In this document: piece by piece, positions 1-7,360 of the stretch
Numbering within the stretch: position 1 is the first letter of the stretch
How the letters are laid out: every line of letters starts with the position of its first letter
Source: an uncultured Bacteroidota bacterium
GTDB lineage: Bacteria > Bacteroidota > Bacteroidia > JADZBD01
Direction: 5' to 3'
Length of the DNA stretch: 9,268 nt
Assembly: GCA_937924855.1 (NCBI GenBank)
Contig: CALEYQ010000017.1
Coordinates: 1 to 9,268 of the forward strand
Position numbers and translations under genes: made by a program
The notes under the pieces: model-generated
Told to the model about the DNA's origin: nothing
Database searches by the model: none
Seen by the model: only the letters and a program-made list of their open reading frames with translations

Positions 1-73
1 AAGGCAATCACAAAAGATATAAATTTAATTAAATATACAAAGCTAAAAAACAAGCATAACCGAATAAGTATAC
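1..73. other. AT-rich leader with no identifiable gene
   Basis: This stretch before ribH is very A+T rich. One forward frame is open from base 1 to 117, but it is lysine/isoleucine-rich low-complexity sequence with no ATG and resembles no family I know. I found no TAnnTTTG-type -7 box and no terminator hairpin. It probably holds the ribH leader or the gap to an unseen upstream gene, but nothing specific can be assigned. Confidence 0.5.
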
Positions 74-571
74 ATACAAAAAAACAAGGATCTTTCCGAT
101 GTAAGCCCTTTCTATAAGGGCCCGCCTGAGGATGCCTCCAAAATAAAAATCGGCATTGTTGTTTCCCGCTGGAACGAATCCATTACCGGAAAATTACTGG
201 AAGGAGCCATTGCTTTTCTCAGGGAGGAAGGAATTCCGGATGAGTCCATCATTATTAATTATGTACCCGGCAGTTTTGAACTTCCCCAGGGGGCTTTGCT
301 GCAATATAAGCATGAAAAACCCTCGGCTATTCTCTGCCTGGGTTGTCTTATAAAAGGAGAAACTCCCCATTTTGATTTTATCGCACAGGCTTGTGCTAAC
401 GGCATTACCAGAGTTTCGCTTAAAACTAAAATACCGGTTGCTTTCGGGGTTATTACCGCCAACGATGAAAATCAGGCCCTGGAAAGAGCCGGAGGAAAAT
501 CAGGCAACAAAGGGAAGGAGGCCGCGGCTACGGCTCTTGCGATGCTAAAAGAATTCCGCAAAAAATATTAA
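74..571 (+). CDS. ribH: 6,7-dimethyl-8-ribityllumazine synthase, atypical start
   Basis: Lumazine synthase condenses 5-amino-6-ribitylamino-uracil with 3,4-dihydroxy-2-butanone 4-phosphate, the penultimate step of riboflavin synthesis, in the cytoplasm. The reading frame shows the family core in order: GIVVSRWNESIT near the N-terminus (substrate-binding aromatic), the VPGSFELP loop, IKGETPHFDF with the catalytic-region histidine, and the ERAGGKSGNKG phosphate-binding segment with its arginine. The frame is open from the TAA at 65-67, but no ATG, GTG or TTG occurs before the core; the first ATG (296) would remove half the enzyme. I place the start at ATA 74-76, giving 165 residues, normal for the family, with an N-terminus (QKNKDLSD) of the kind seen in Bacteroidota homologues. 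A damaged start or a sequencing error is equally possible. It converges on lon, sharing the TTAA at 568-571. Family identity is secure; the start is not. Confidence 0.9.
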   Translation: MQKNKDLSDVSPFYKGPPEDASKIKIGIVVSRWNESITGKLLEGAIAFLREEGIPDESIIINYVPGSFELPQGALLQYKHEKPSAILCLGCLIKGETPHFDFIAQACANGITRVSLKTKIPVAFGVITANDENQALERAGGKSGNKGKEAAATALAMLKEFRKKY

Positions 572-3039
572 TTCAGCTTTGAGGTCTTCCCCACTACATC
601 CAGTGGGTTTTTTACTTTTTCTTTTAAAAGGGCTTTTTCAAGAACCTCATTCAGTGTTTTCACATAGGTAAAGGAAAGGCCTTTGAGGTATTCTTTCTTT
701 ATCTGATCTACATCCTTTCGGTTTTGCTCAGAGAGCATCACTTCTTTAATTCCTCCCCTGCGGGCCGCCAGAATCTTTTCTTTTATTCCACCCACTGGTA
801 ATACCCGTCCGCTCAGCGTAATTTCTCCGGTCATGGCAAGTCCCTTTTTCACTTTCCTCTGGGTAAATACAGAGGCCAAAGCCGTAAGTATGGCAACGCC
901 GGCACTGGGACCATCTTTTGGTGTTGCACCTTCCGGAACGTGGAGATGCACGCTCCATTTTTCCATTATTTCCGGTTCAAACCCAAGCAATTCTGCATGT
1001 GATTTAAGGAACTGTAAGGCCAGGGTGGCACTTTCTTTCATTACTTCTCCCAGATTTCCGGTCATGGTGAGTTGTCCACCCTTTCCCCTATTCAGTGAGC
1101 TTTCTATAAAAAGGATATCGCCACCTACCGGAGTCCAGGCCAAACCGGTTACCACGCCCGCCACATCATTACCCACATAGCGTTCCTTTTCGTGGGCGGG
1201 CCCCAATATTTTAATCAGGTCGCCGGGTTTAACTTTTATCTCACCTTTTTCACCAATGGCAATTCTTTTTGCCACATGACGGGCAATTCTTGCGATGGTT
1301 TTTTCAAGACTTCTGACGCCCGATTCACGGGTATAATTATCGACTATGTATTCGAGAAGCGATTCGCTGAGTGAAAGTTGTTTCAGCTTGAGGCCATTGT
1401 CGGCGGCTTGTTTGGGGATCAGGTGGCGTTTTGCAATCTGGATTTTCTCTTCAATTGTGTAACCAGAAATTTCAATGATTTCCATCCTATCCCGGAGGGC
1501 CGGTTGAATGGTTGAAAGAGTATTGGCGGTAGCTACAAACATTACCTTGGAAAGGTCGTACTCCATTTCCAGGTAATTATCGTAAAAAGCGGTGTTTTGT
1601 TCCGGATCCAAAACCTCTAACAATGCGCTGCTGGGATCGCCATGATAATCATTGCCCACTTTATCTATTTCATCCAATACGAAAACCGGATTGGATGATT
1701 TTGAGCGTTTAATGTTTTGCAACACTCTTCCGGCCATGGCTCCGATATAGGTTTTCCTGTGTCCGCGTATTTCAGATTCGTCTTTCAGTCCACCCAGTGA
1801 CATGCGAACATATTTTCTGCCCAGGGCTCTGGCAATGGATTTTCCGAGCGAGGTTTTACCTACTCCCGGAGGACCATAAAGGCATAAGATGGGAGCCTTC
1901 ATGTTTCCTTTCAATTTCAGAACTGCAAGATGTTCGAGGATACGCTCTTTGATTTTTTCAAGTCCGTAATGATCTTCGTCCAAAACCCGCTTGGCTCTTT
2001 TCAGATCGAATTTATCCTCGGTATATTCACCCCAGGGTAATTCGAGCAGGAATTCCAGATAATTATTTTGGATAGAGTATTCAGCGGCATTGGGGTTCAT
2101 GCGTTGGAGCTTGCGCAACTCCTTATCAAAGGTTTCAGCGGTTTCTTTGGTCCATTTCATTCCCTTGGCCCGCTTCTTCAGTTCTTCAAGTTCCTGTTCA
2201 AAGCTGTTCCCACCCAATTCTTCCTGAATGGTTTTAAGCTGCTGGTGCAGGAAATATTCTCTTTGCTGTTTGTCAATATCCACTTTTACCTTGCTCTGGA
2301 TCTGGTTTTTCAATTCCAGCATCTGGAGCTCTTTGGTAAGTAAAGAAAGCAGGTGTATTGATGCTTCTTTAATATCGGGCATTTCCAGAATCTTTTGCTT
2401 ATCCTCCGCAGTGGCATTTAGGTTGGAGGAAATAAAATTGATGAGAAAGCCCGGGCTTTCAATATTGCGAATGGCAAAGCCAGCCTCGGTAGGAATATGA
2501 GGGGACTGTTTGATTATTTGAAGCGACAGGTCGCGCAGTGAGCCCACCAGGGCATCAAATTCTTTATCGTTTTTGGGGGCTTTAACATCAGGAAAGGGAG
2601 AAATTTTCCCTTTTAAATAGGGATCTTCCTGGATGAACTTTTCGAGGAAAAACCGTTTCTTACCCTGAATGATAACCGTGGTATTCCCATCGGGCATTTT
2701 TAACATTTTCAAAATCAGGGCAACGGTTCCCACCTTATTTAAATCATCAAAAGCGGGATCTTCTACTTTGTCATCAATCTGGGAGGTAACCCCGATGGTT
2801 TTATCGGCTTTGTAAGCTTCGTTTACCAGTCGGATAGATTTATCGCGACCTACAGTAATGGGTATTACTACACCCGGAAAAAGCACAGTATTTTTTAATG
2901 GCAATATTGGCAGTTCCTCAGGGGTGTTTTCTGCATTTATATTGTCTTCATCTTCCTGACTTAAAAGGGGAATAAATTCCGGTTCATCATTCTCACCGAA
3001 TACAAATCCACCTAAACTCATATCAAACCGATCTTTCAT
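568..3039 (-). CDS. lon: ATP-dependent protease Lon (LonA, S16 family)
   Basis: Lon is a cytoplasmic homo-oligomeric AAA+ serine protease that unfolds and degrades misfolded and regulatory proteins. The 823 residues show the full LonA plan. An acidic tail of about 40 residues precedes the N-terminal substrate-binding domain (about 43-240; LPILPLKNTVLFPGVV) and a coiled-coil region (about 240-320). The ATPase module has Walker A GPPGVGKTS (389-397), Walker B VFVLDEID (452-459), sensor 1 at ATAN (503-506) and a sensor-2 region around RESGVRSLEK (571-580). The protease domain has PKDGPSAG with catalytic Ser712 and GGIKEK with catalytic Lys755; their 43-residue spacing equals Ser679-Lys722 of E. 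coli Lon. Length is normal. The first ATG is used; Met7 is an alternative. It lies 64 bp downstream of the propeller gene, with no clear promoter seen. I see no lon terminator before ribH, so its transcript probably runs antisense into ribH. Confidence 0.98.
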   Translation of the reverse strand: MKDRFDMSLGGFVFGENDEPEFIPLLSQEDEDNINAENTPEELPILPLKNTVLFPGVVIPITVGRDKSIRLVNEAYKADKTIGVTSQIDDKVEDPAFDDLNKVGTVALILKMLKMPDGNTTVIIQGKKRFFLEKFIQEDPYLKGKISPFPDVKAPKNDKEFDALVGSLRDLSLQIIKQSPHIPTEAGFAIRNIESPGFLINFISSNLNATAEDKQKILEMPDIKEASIHLLSLLTKELQMLELKNQIQSKVKVDIDKQQREYFLHQQLKTIQEELGGNSFEQELEELKKRAKGMKWTKETAETFDKELRKLQRMNPNAAEYSIQNNYLEFLLELPWGEYTEDKFDLKRAKRVLDEDHYGLEKIKERILEHLAVLKLKGNMKAPILCLYGPPGVGKTSLGKSIARALGRKYVRMSLGGLKDESEIRGHRKTYIGAMAGRVLQNIKRSKSSNPVFVLDEIDKVGNDYHGDPSSALLEVLDPEQNTAFYDNYLEMEYDLSKVMFVATANTLSTIQPALRDRMEIIEISGYTIEEKIQIAKRHLIPKQAADNGLKLKQLSLSESLLEYIVDNYTRESGVRSLEKTIARIARHVAKRIAIGEKGEIKVKPGDLIKILGPAHEKERYVGNDVAGVVTGLAWTPVGGDILFIESSLNRGKGGQLTMTGNLGEVMKESATLALQFLKSHAELLGFEPEIMEKWSVHLHVPEGATPKDGPSAGVAILTALASVFTQRKVKKGLAMTGEITLSGRVLPVGGIKEKILAARRGGIKEVMLSEQNRKDVDQIKKEYLKGLSFTYVKTLNEVLEKALLKEKVKNPLDVVGKTSKLN
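590..613 (+). terminator. Intrinsic terminator of ribH, inside lon
   Basis: CCCACT (590-595) pairs perfectly with AGTGGG (602-607) across a 6-nt loop and is followed by six T residues (608-613). It starts 18 nt after the ribH stop codon and points the right way for ribH. The same bases encode the last residues of Lon on the other strand (around NPLDVVGKTS). Read on the minus strand, the hairpin is followed by GGAAGACC and not a U-tract, so it should act only on ribH transcripts. Confidence 0.8.
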
Positions 3040-3073
3040 CTATTGTGTTTTATTCTTAATATTCAATACTTAT

Positions 3074-3100
3074 GCCAATTGAAAAACAGGCCAATTTGGC
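3074..3100. repeat. Short inverted repeat upstream of lon
   Basis: GCCAATTG (3074-3081) is complementary to CAATTTGGC (3092-3100) with one bulged base and a 10-nt spacer. It lies in the 64-bp gap between the propeller gene and lon. On the minus strand, GCCAAATTGGC is followed by CTGTTTTT, so it could be a weak terminator for the propeller gene or an operator before lon. The stem is short and AT-rich, so neither role is well supported. It does not resemble the CIRCE heat-shock operator. Confidence 0.3.
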
Positions 3101-3103
3101 AGA

Positions 3104-6100
3104 TTATTGAATAGTGAGCTTTTTTACCGCCGTGAACTTGTCGCCTTTCAGACTTAAGAGGTAAACGCCGGCAGGGAGCTCGGGAATTTTCAATTCCAGA
3201 TTTTTTCTTCCGTTGAGGTTGTTTTGGGGCAGTGAGTATAATAATCTTCCATCAGGTCCGGAAATTTCCACAATTACATTATTTCCCCAACCGTTTTCAA
3301 TCTGAAGACTAATTGCTCCCTTGGGGGCAGGATTTGGAAAGACGGTAAAGCCGGGGGTATTTGCGGACGCATTTTCCATAATTCCTACCAGGGTATTTGA
3401 CACGGCGGTACATCCGTTGCTGTCGGTAGCAACAACATAGTAATTTCCGGGTTGAGTAACTACATGACAGGTTTGGTTTGAACCGGGAATGGGAGCTCCG
3501 TTAAAATACCATTGGTTTCCGGATGCAGAACTTGAACAAAGCGTGTCGCCATTGGGGTTTATGGAAACGGGAGGTGCGGCGGGATGGATAAGGATATTAA
3601 CAGGACTTGAAGTGGAAACGCATCCGAAAATATCCGTAACAGTTACTGCATAGGATCCCGACGCGGAAGGGCTGATCAAATGATTTGCCTGTCCGCCCGG
3701 ACTCCAGCTGTATGAAACCCCGGAACTTGAAATCAAGAGCAATTGCTGACCCTGGCAGATTGTATCGTTGTTGGTAAGATAAATCTGAGGAGTTGAATTG
3801 GGAGAAATAGAAATATAAGAATAGCGAATGATGCTGTCGCTTCCGTTCAGGTTCCCAACAATTAATTTAACATCATTGTAGGAGCCGGGATTGTTGTAGG
3901 TAACAATCGGGTTTGGCAGTATTGAGGCCGAGGGGGTTCCCCCGGGGAATGACCAGTTCCAGGATGTTGGTGAGCCGAAAGAGTTATCCGTAAACTGAAC
4001 CGTTAGTCCCGGACAACCGGAAACCACATTAGCAGAAAAATTTGCAACAGGGGCGGTTGATGAGGGATTATACAAATTCGTTTCCCATAAGCCTCTTCCA
4101 TAGGTTGCTGCCCGTAACTTTCCGGTTCCGTAATGAATTTCGAGTTCATCTACAATTACGTTAGGTAAGCCATTCATAAAAGGGGTCCAGGTTTGAAGGG
4201 TTTCATCATAATAATAAACCCCGTTATCGGTTCCCACATAAACCCCATCATTAGTTCCTGTTTGGGAAACTATTGTTAGCGCAGGCACATTGGGCAATGC
4301 AGAACTCTGGAGGTTAGTCCAGGTTGCTCCTCCGTCGCTTGATTTGAAAACTTTAGCATTTGCATTATACCCTCCGAAAACTGCCCAGATTTTATTCGGA
4401 TCATTTGCATGAATTGCAATTTCATTCAAAAAGGCTGCGGGTGGAAGTGTAGGACCAAGATTAGTCCATGTGGTTCCGCCATTGGTTGTTTTGTAAAGAA
4501 TGGACCCGCTGCCTGCGTAAATAACCTGCGGATTTGAAGGTGCAACTTTTAATATTGTGAGTCCGGAACTTCCGAAATTGCTTATGGCTGTCCAGTTGTT
4601 TCCCCGGTCTGTTGATTTCCATACATTGTGAAAACCGGCATAAATAGTAGCTGAGGCCTGAGGATCCTGGGTCCAGGGCGTCACCCAGGCACCCGGCTCG
4701 GGAATTCCACCTGAAATGTTATTGAAGGACAAACCGCCGTTACTGGATCGTACCAGTCCGCCGTTTTGGGTTTCGGCATACATGTAATTTGGATTTGACC
4801 AATCCACAAAACATTCCATGCCATCGCCGCCATATATTTCAGACCATGAACCGGCGTTCCACATATTTGTGCCATTGTCCTGCCAACCGGTTAGTACCAG
4901 ATTAGGATTGGTAACTGAGACTCCCAGTTTATACATCTGGGCAATCTGAAGACCGGCACTTAAATCTGTAAAGGTTTGTCCGTTATTGGTTGTGATGTCA
5001 ATACCACCATCTGAGGCTACATAATAGGTGCTTCCGTTCAGGTAAACGAGATCATGAATATCGGCATGTACATAGGGCTTCCCTCCTCCTCCATACCAGT
5101 GGGCTTCGAGGGTCCAGGAAACGCCTGCATCCTGAGACTTCCAAATGTTAACACCACCCACAATTACCTCGTTTTTATTGGTGGGATTTACGGCAATGGA
5201 AAGGGTGTACCATCCTTGTCCTCCGGCATCATTCCCGGCCACGGCCCATCCCAGAAGATTTGGGGAGGTGGATTGAACCGTAAACGAACTGCCGCTGTTT
5301 GTGGAAAGATAAACGCCGTTAAAACTGTTGTTCGACGATTTCGAGGAAAGCACATAAACATAATTCGGATCATCGGGTGTGACTGCAATGGCCAAGCGGG
5401 ATGAATTAGCACCGGGCAGGCCGTTCGACACCATGTAAAAATTATTTCCGCCATTGGTGGATCTGAAAAATGCGGAGCTGGAACAAATGTAAATGGTGTT
5501 CGGGTCGCCGGGTTTAAATTCCATATCCTTAATAGAAGTGCTGAAAATTTTATGCCAGTTGACACCTCCGTTGGTTGTTTTAAAAACACCTTGTCCGCTC
5601 GACGCATAAAGAATATTAGGGGAGGTTGGATGAATCAGCAGGCGGGTAACTCTTGAATTGGAAAGTATAGAATAGGTAAGTCCGGTTTGCGACCAGGTTT
5701 GTCCGCCATCTGTCGATTTTAACACACCGATGGTATAAGTATCGCCCGCATCATTATCGCCCGTGGCAATGTAAATGATATTGGGATTTGTGGGATCAAT
5801 GGCCACATCGGAAACGCCAATTGAGGCCAGATTATCAGTAGTTGTATTCCAGGTAGCACCGCCATTGACAGATTTCCACATACCGCCGGCAGGAGCACCC
5901 ACATAAAGCGTGTTGCTGTTTGTGGGATCGATTCTTACGCAATTCAATCTTCCGCAACCCCCACCGTTAGGAATGGTATTGACGGGTCCAAGTAGATTCC
6001 ATGAGCCTGACATAAGGGGATTAGGATTCTGATTTTTGTTTGAGCTCTCCCCTATTCCGGTAACAAGATTAGCCTTTTCGTAGAGCGGCTTCCGATCGCC

Positions 6101-6355
6101 GGTAGGATATACACGCGGCATCATAAACCATTCCCAGCGTTTAAACTGGACATAGCCGGGCATATGCTCTTCCATTTCCTGGGGAGAAATTCCTCTCTTT
6201 TTAAGATTTTTTTCAACTTTTTTCAGGTCCTTATAAAAGGCCTTCTGCACATCGTAAAAATTTACGTTGGGGTCTTGCATCATTTTAACCCAGTCCTGGC
6301 CCGGGGCATTAAAAGAAAATGCAAAAAGGAAGAAAAGGGGGAGGAAAAAACGCAT
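3104..6355 (-). CDS. Secreted Asp-box beta-propeller protein with PKD and T9SS sorting domain
   Basis: This is a 1083-residue predicted extracellular or surface protein of unknown substrate. The chosen ATG opens a signal peptide (MRFFLPLFFLFAFSF, cleavage near 17-20); a start 75 nt upstream would bury it behind 25 residues and overlap pabA. Residues about 110-760 hold eleven Asp-box motifs of the form S/T-x-[ND]-x-G-x-x-[WF], at 162, 214, 260, 299, 351, 407, 455, 537, 581, 623 and 672, typical of BNR/VPS10-sortilin-like propellers. A PKD-like domain follows (about 768-852; SWNWSFPGG), then two cysteine-bearing Ig-like segments (about 855-925 and 926-992). The C-terminal sorting domain (about 1003-1083) begins FTVFPNPA and has LPAGVYLLSLK near the end, as in type A substrates of type IX secretion. 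The sorting signal supports export and surface attachment or release; I infer binding or polymer recognition rather than proven sialidase activity. It is separated from both neighbours by about 64 bp. Confidence 0.92.
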   Translation of the reverse strand: MRFFLPLFFLFAFSFNAPGQDWVKMMQDPNVNFYDVQKAFYKDLKKVEKNLKKRGISPQEMEEHMPGYVQFKRWEWFMMPRVYPTGDRKPLYEKANLVTGIGESSNKNQNPNPLMSGSWNLLGPVNTIPNGGGCGRLNCVRIDPTNSNTLYVGAPAGGMWKSVNGGATWNTTTDNLASIGVSDVAIDPTNPNIIYIATGDNDAGDTYTIGVLKSTDGGQTWSQTGLTYSILSNSRVTRLLIHPTSPNILYASSGQGVFKTTNGGVNWHKIFSTSIKDMEFKPGDPNTIYICSSSAFFRSTNGGNNFYMVSNGLPGANSSRLAIAVTPDDPNYVYVLSSKSSNNSFNGVYLSTNSGSSFTVQSTSPNLLGWAVAGNDAGGQGWYTLSIAVNPTNKNEVIVGGVNIWKSQDAGVSWTLEAHWYGGGGKPYVHADIHDLVYLNGSTYYVASDGGIDITTNNGQTFTDLSAGLQIAQMYKLGVSVTNPNLVLTGWQDNGTNMWNAGSWSEIYGGDGMECFVDWSNPNYMYAETQNGGLVRSSNGGLSFNNISGGIPEPGAWVTPWTQDPQASATIYAGFHNVWKSTDRGNNWTAISNFGSSGLTILKVAPSNPQVIYAGSGSILYKTTNGGTTWTNLGPTLPPAAFLNEIAIHANDPNKIWAVFGGYNANAKVFKSSDGGATWTNLQSSALPNVPALTIVSQTGTNDGVYVGTDNGVYYYDETLQTWTPFMNGLPNVIVDELEIHYGTGKLRAATYGRGLWETNLYNPSSTAPVANFSANVVSGCPGLTVQFTDNSFGSPTSWNWSFPGGTPSASILPNPIVTYNNPGSYNDVKLIVGNLNGSDSIIRYSYISISPNSTPQIYLTNNDTICQGQQLLLISSSGVSYSWSPGGQANHLISPSASGSYAVTVTDIFGCVSTSSPVNILIHPAAPPVSINPNGDTLCSSSASGNQWYFNGAPIPGSNQTCHVVTQPGNYYVVATDSNGCTAVSNTLVGIMENASANTPGFTVFPNPAPKGAISLQIENGWGNNVIVEISGPDGRLLYSLPQNNLNGRKNLELKIPELPAGVYLLSLKGDKFTAVKKLTIQ

Positions 6356-6367
6356 GATTTTTTTCTT

Positions 6368-6375
6368 TAAAGATA
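6368..6375 (-). promoter_or_regulatory. Possible -7 box upstream of the propeller gene
   Basis: Read on the minus strand this is TATCTTTA, seven of eight positions of the Bacteroidota TAnnTTTG -7 element, ending 12 nt before the ATG. A CTTC in place of TTG lies 17 nt upstream, so the -33 element is poor. The 64-bp gap after pabA makes a separate promoter plausible, but the match is weak and the leader would be only a few bases. Confidence 0.3.
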
Positions 6376-6419
6376 GCAAATAAAAGGGGGATGAAGCTCG
6401 TGATTGAGCATAAAATGGC

Positions 6420-6986
6420 TCACAAATCAAGCCAGTTATTCACGAGTTTTTCACCGTAATCAGAGAGAATGCTTTCCGGATGAAACTGAACTCCTGTTAT
6501 CTTTTTCGAAATGTGTTTAAATGCCATCACAAAGCCCTGGCGGTCTGTTGCCAGAATTTCCAGGGGTAGAACCACATCATTCCCTAAAAAGCCAAGCGAG
6601 TGGTAACGTCCGGCCATAAAGGGTGAAGGGATGCCATCAAAAAGCAGGTTTGGGTTTTTAATAATAACTTCCGTTTTTATTCCGTGAAAAACCTGATCCG
6701 GATTTTTAAGGTTGGCATTGAAAAAAACTCCGATTGCCTGAAATCCAAGGCAAACGCCCAATATTGACTGGTTGTTTTTTTGGCGTTTCAAAATTTCCTG
6801 CATGAGAGGATATTCGGAAGGATGGCCGGGGCCGGGAGAAAAAACAATTTTCGAATAAGCATCTGCCACATCGGCGGAAATCGAATCAGGCCTGAAAACA
6901 TCCACCTCAAGGGCCGGATTTTTCTCAAATAAATGAACCAGATTATAAGTAAAGCTGTCGTAATTGTCGATGAGAAGTATACGCAC
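6420..6986 (-). CDS. pabA: Glutamine amidotransferase, anthranilate/aminodeoxychorismate synthase component II
   Basis: This class I glutamine amidotransferase (188 residues, normal length) would release ammonia from glutamine for a chorismate-using partner: PabB (p-aminobenzoate, folate) or TrpE (tryptophan). It starts ILLIDNYDSFTYNLV as TrpG/PabA proteins do. It carries the PGPG oxyanion-loop motif (51-54), the nucleophile Cys79 in GVCLGFQAIG, the RYHSL segment (127-131), and the His169/Glu171 pair in GVQFHPES. A phenylalanine follows CLG where many relatives have histidine. The start codon is GTG (6984-6986), chosen because the conserved N-terminus begins exactly there. It lies 14 nt after the CoA-binding gene, suggesting cotranscription. 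No pabB, trpE or pabC is in the window, so the choice between PabA, TrpG or a dual role cannot be made; the symbol is provisional. Confidence 0.88.
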   Translation of the reverse strand: MRILLIDNYDSFTYNLVHLFEKNPALEVDVFRPDSISADVADAYSKIVFSPGPGHPSEYPLMQEILKRQKNNQSILGVCLGFQAIGVFFNANLKNPDQVFHGIKTEVIIKNPNLLFDGIPSPFMAGRYHSLGFLGNDVVLPLEILATDRQGFVMAFKHISKKITGVQFHPESILSDYGEKLVNNWLDL

Positions 6987-7000
6987 CGGGTTTGGGCTTT

Positions 7001-7360
7001 CTAATAATTACCAATCGAAAGCATGACCAGGGTACAGGCATGCACGGGTTTGATGTTGTTTTTTTCGAGGAGTGCCTCAAGGGCATCATTTTCAGTTCCG
7101 GGATTAAAGATAACCCGTTCGGGCTTTAGGGAAAGGATGTAGTCTTTCCAATAATCCTGATGTCGGGGGCCTACATACAGAGAAACGGTATTCACATCTT
7201 CAAACTCAGGAAATCCTTTGTGAATTTTTACGGGACCAATATTACCTTCTTTCAATCCCACTGCGTGTACCTCATGCTTGTGTTCAAGCAATGAGTTTAC
7301 TGCGAGCCATGCATATCTTTCCGGGTTTTCTGAGGCGCCGATAACAACTGTTTTTTTCAT
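7001..7360 (-). CDS. CoA-binding domain protein (YccU-like)
   Basis: This is a 119-residue single-domain protein of the CoA_binding_2/YccU type, a Rossmann-like fold related to the CoA-binding domain of succinyl-CoA synthetase. The N-terminal strand and turn TVVIGASENPERYAW (4-18) and the NPGTEN motif (86-91) are the family landmarks; length is typical. The role of the family is not established and no catalytic residues are evident. Its ATG overlaps the stop of the upstream transporter gene by 4 nt (ATGA on the minus strand, 7357-7360), the usual arrangement for translational coupling, and the amidotransferase follows 14 nt downstream. Coupling to a transporter gene that now carries stop codons could reduce its translation, unless ribosomes start afresh in the transporter's second half or those stops are errors. 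Confidence 0.85.
   Translation of the reverse strand: MKKTVVIGASENPERYAWLAVNSLLEHKHEVHAVGLKEGNIGPVKIHKGFPEFEDVNTVSLYVGPRHQDYWKDYILSLKPERVIFNPGTENDALEALLEKNNIKPVHACTLVMLSIGNY

Noticed and set aside
3040..3103. Promoter or heat-shock operator for lon
   Set aside because: No TAnnTTTG box and no CIRCE-type repeat could be found; only a weak inverted repeat is present.
5188..5607. 139-codon minus-strand frame inside the propeller gene
   Set aside because: It is a shadow of the propeller gene in another frame, low in normal codon character, with no family motif.
6356..6430. Start of the propeller gene 75 nt further upstream (6430)
   Set aside because: It would overlap the amidotransferase gene and place 25 charged and polar residues before the signal peptide; the ATG at 6355 gives a normal secretion signal.
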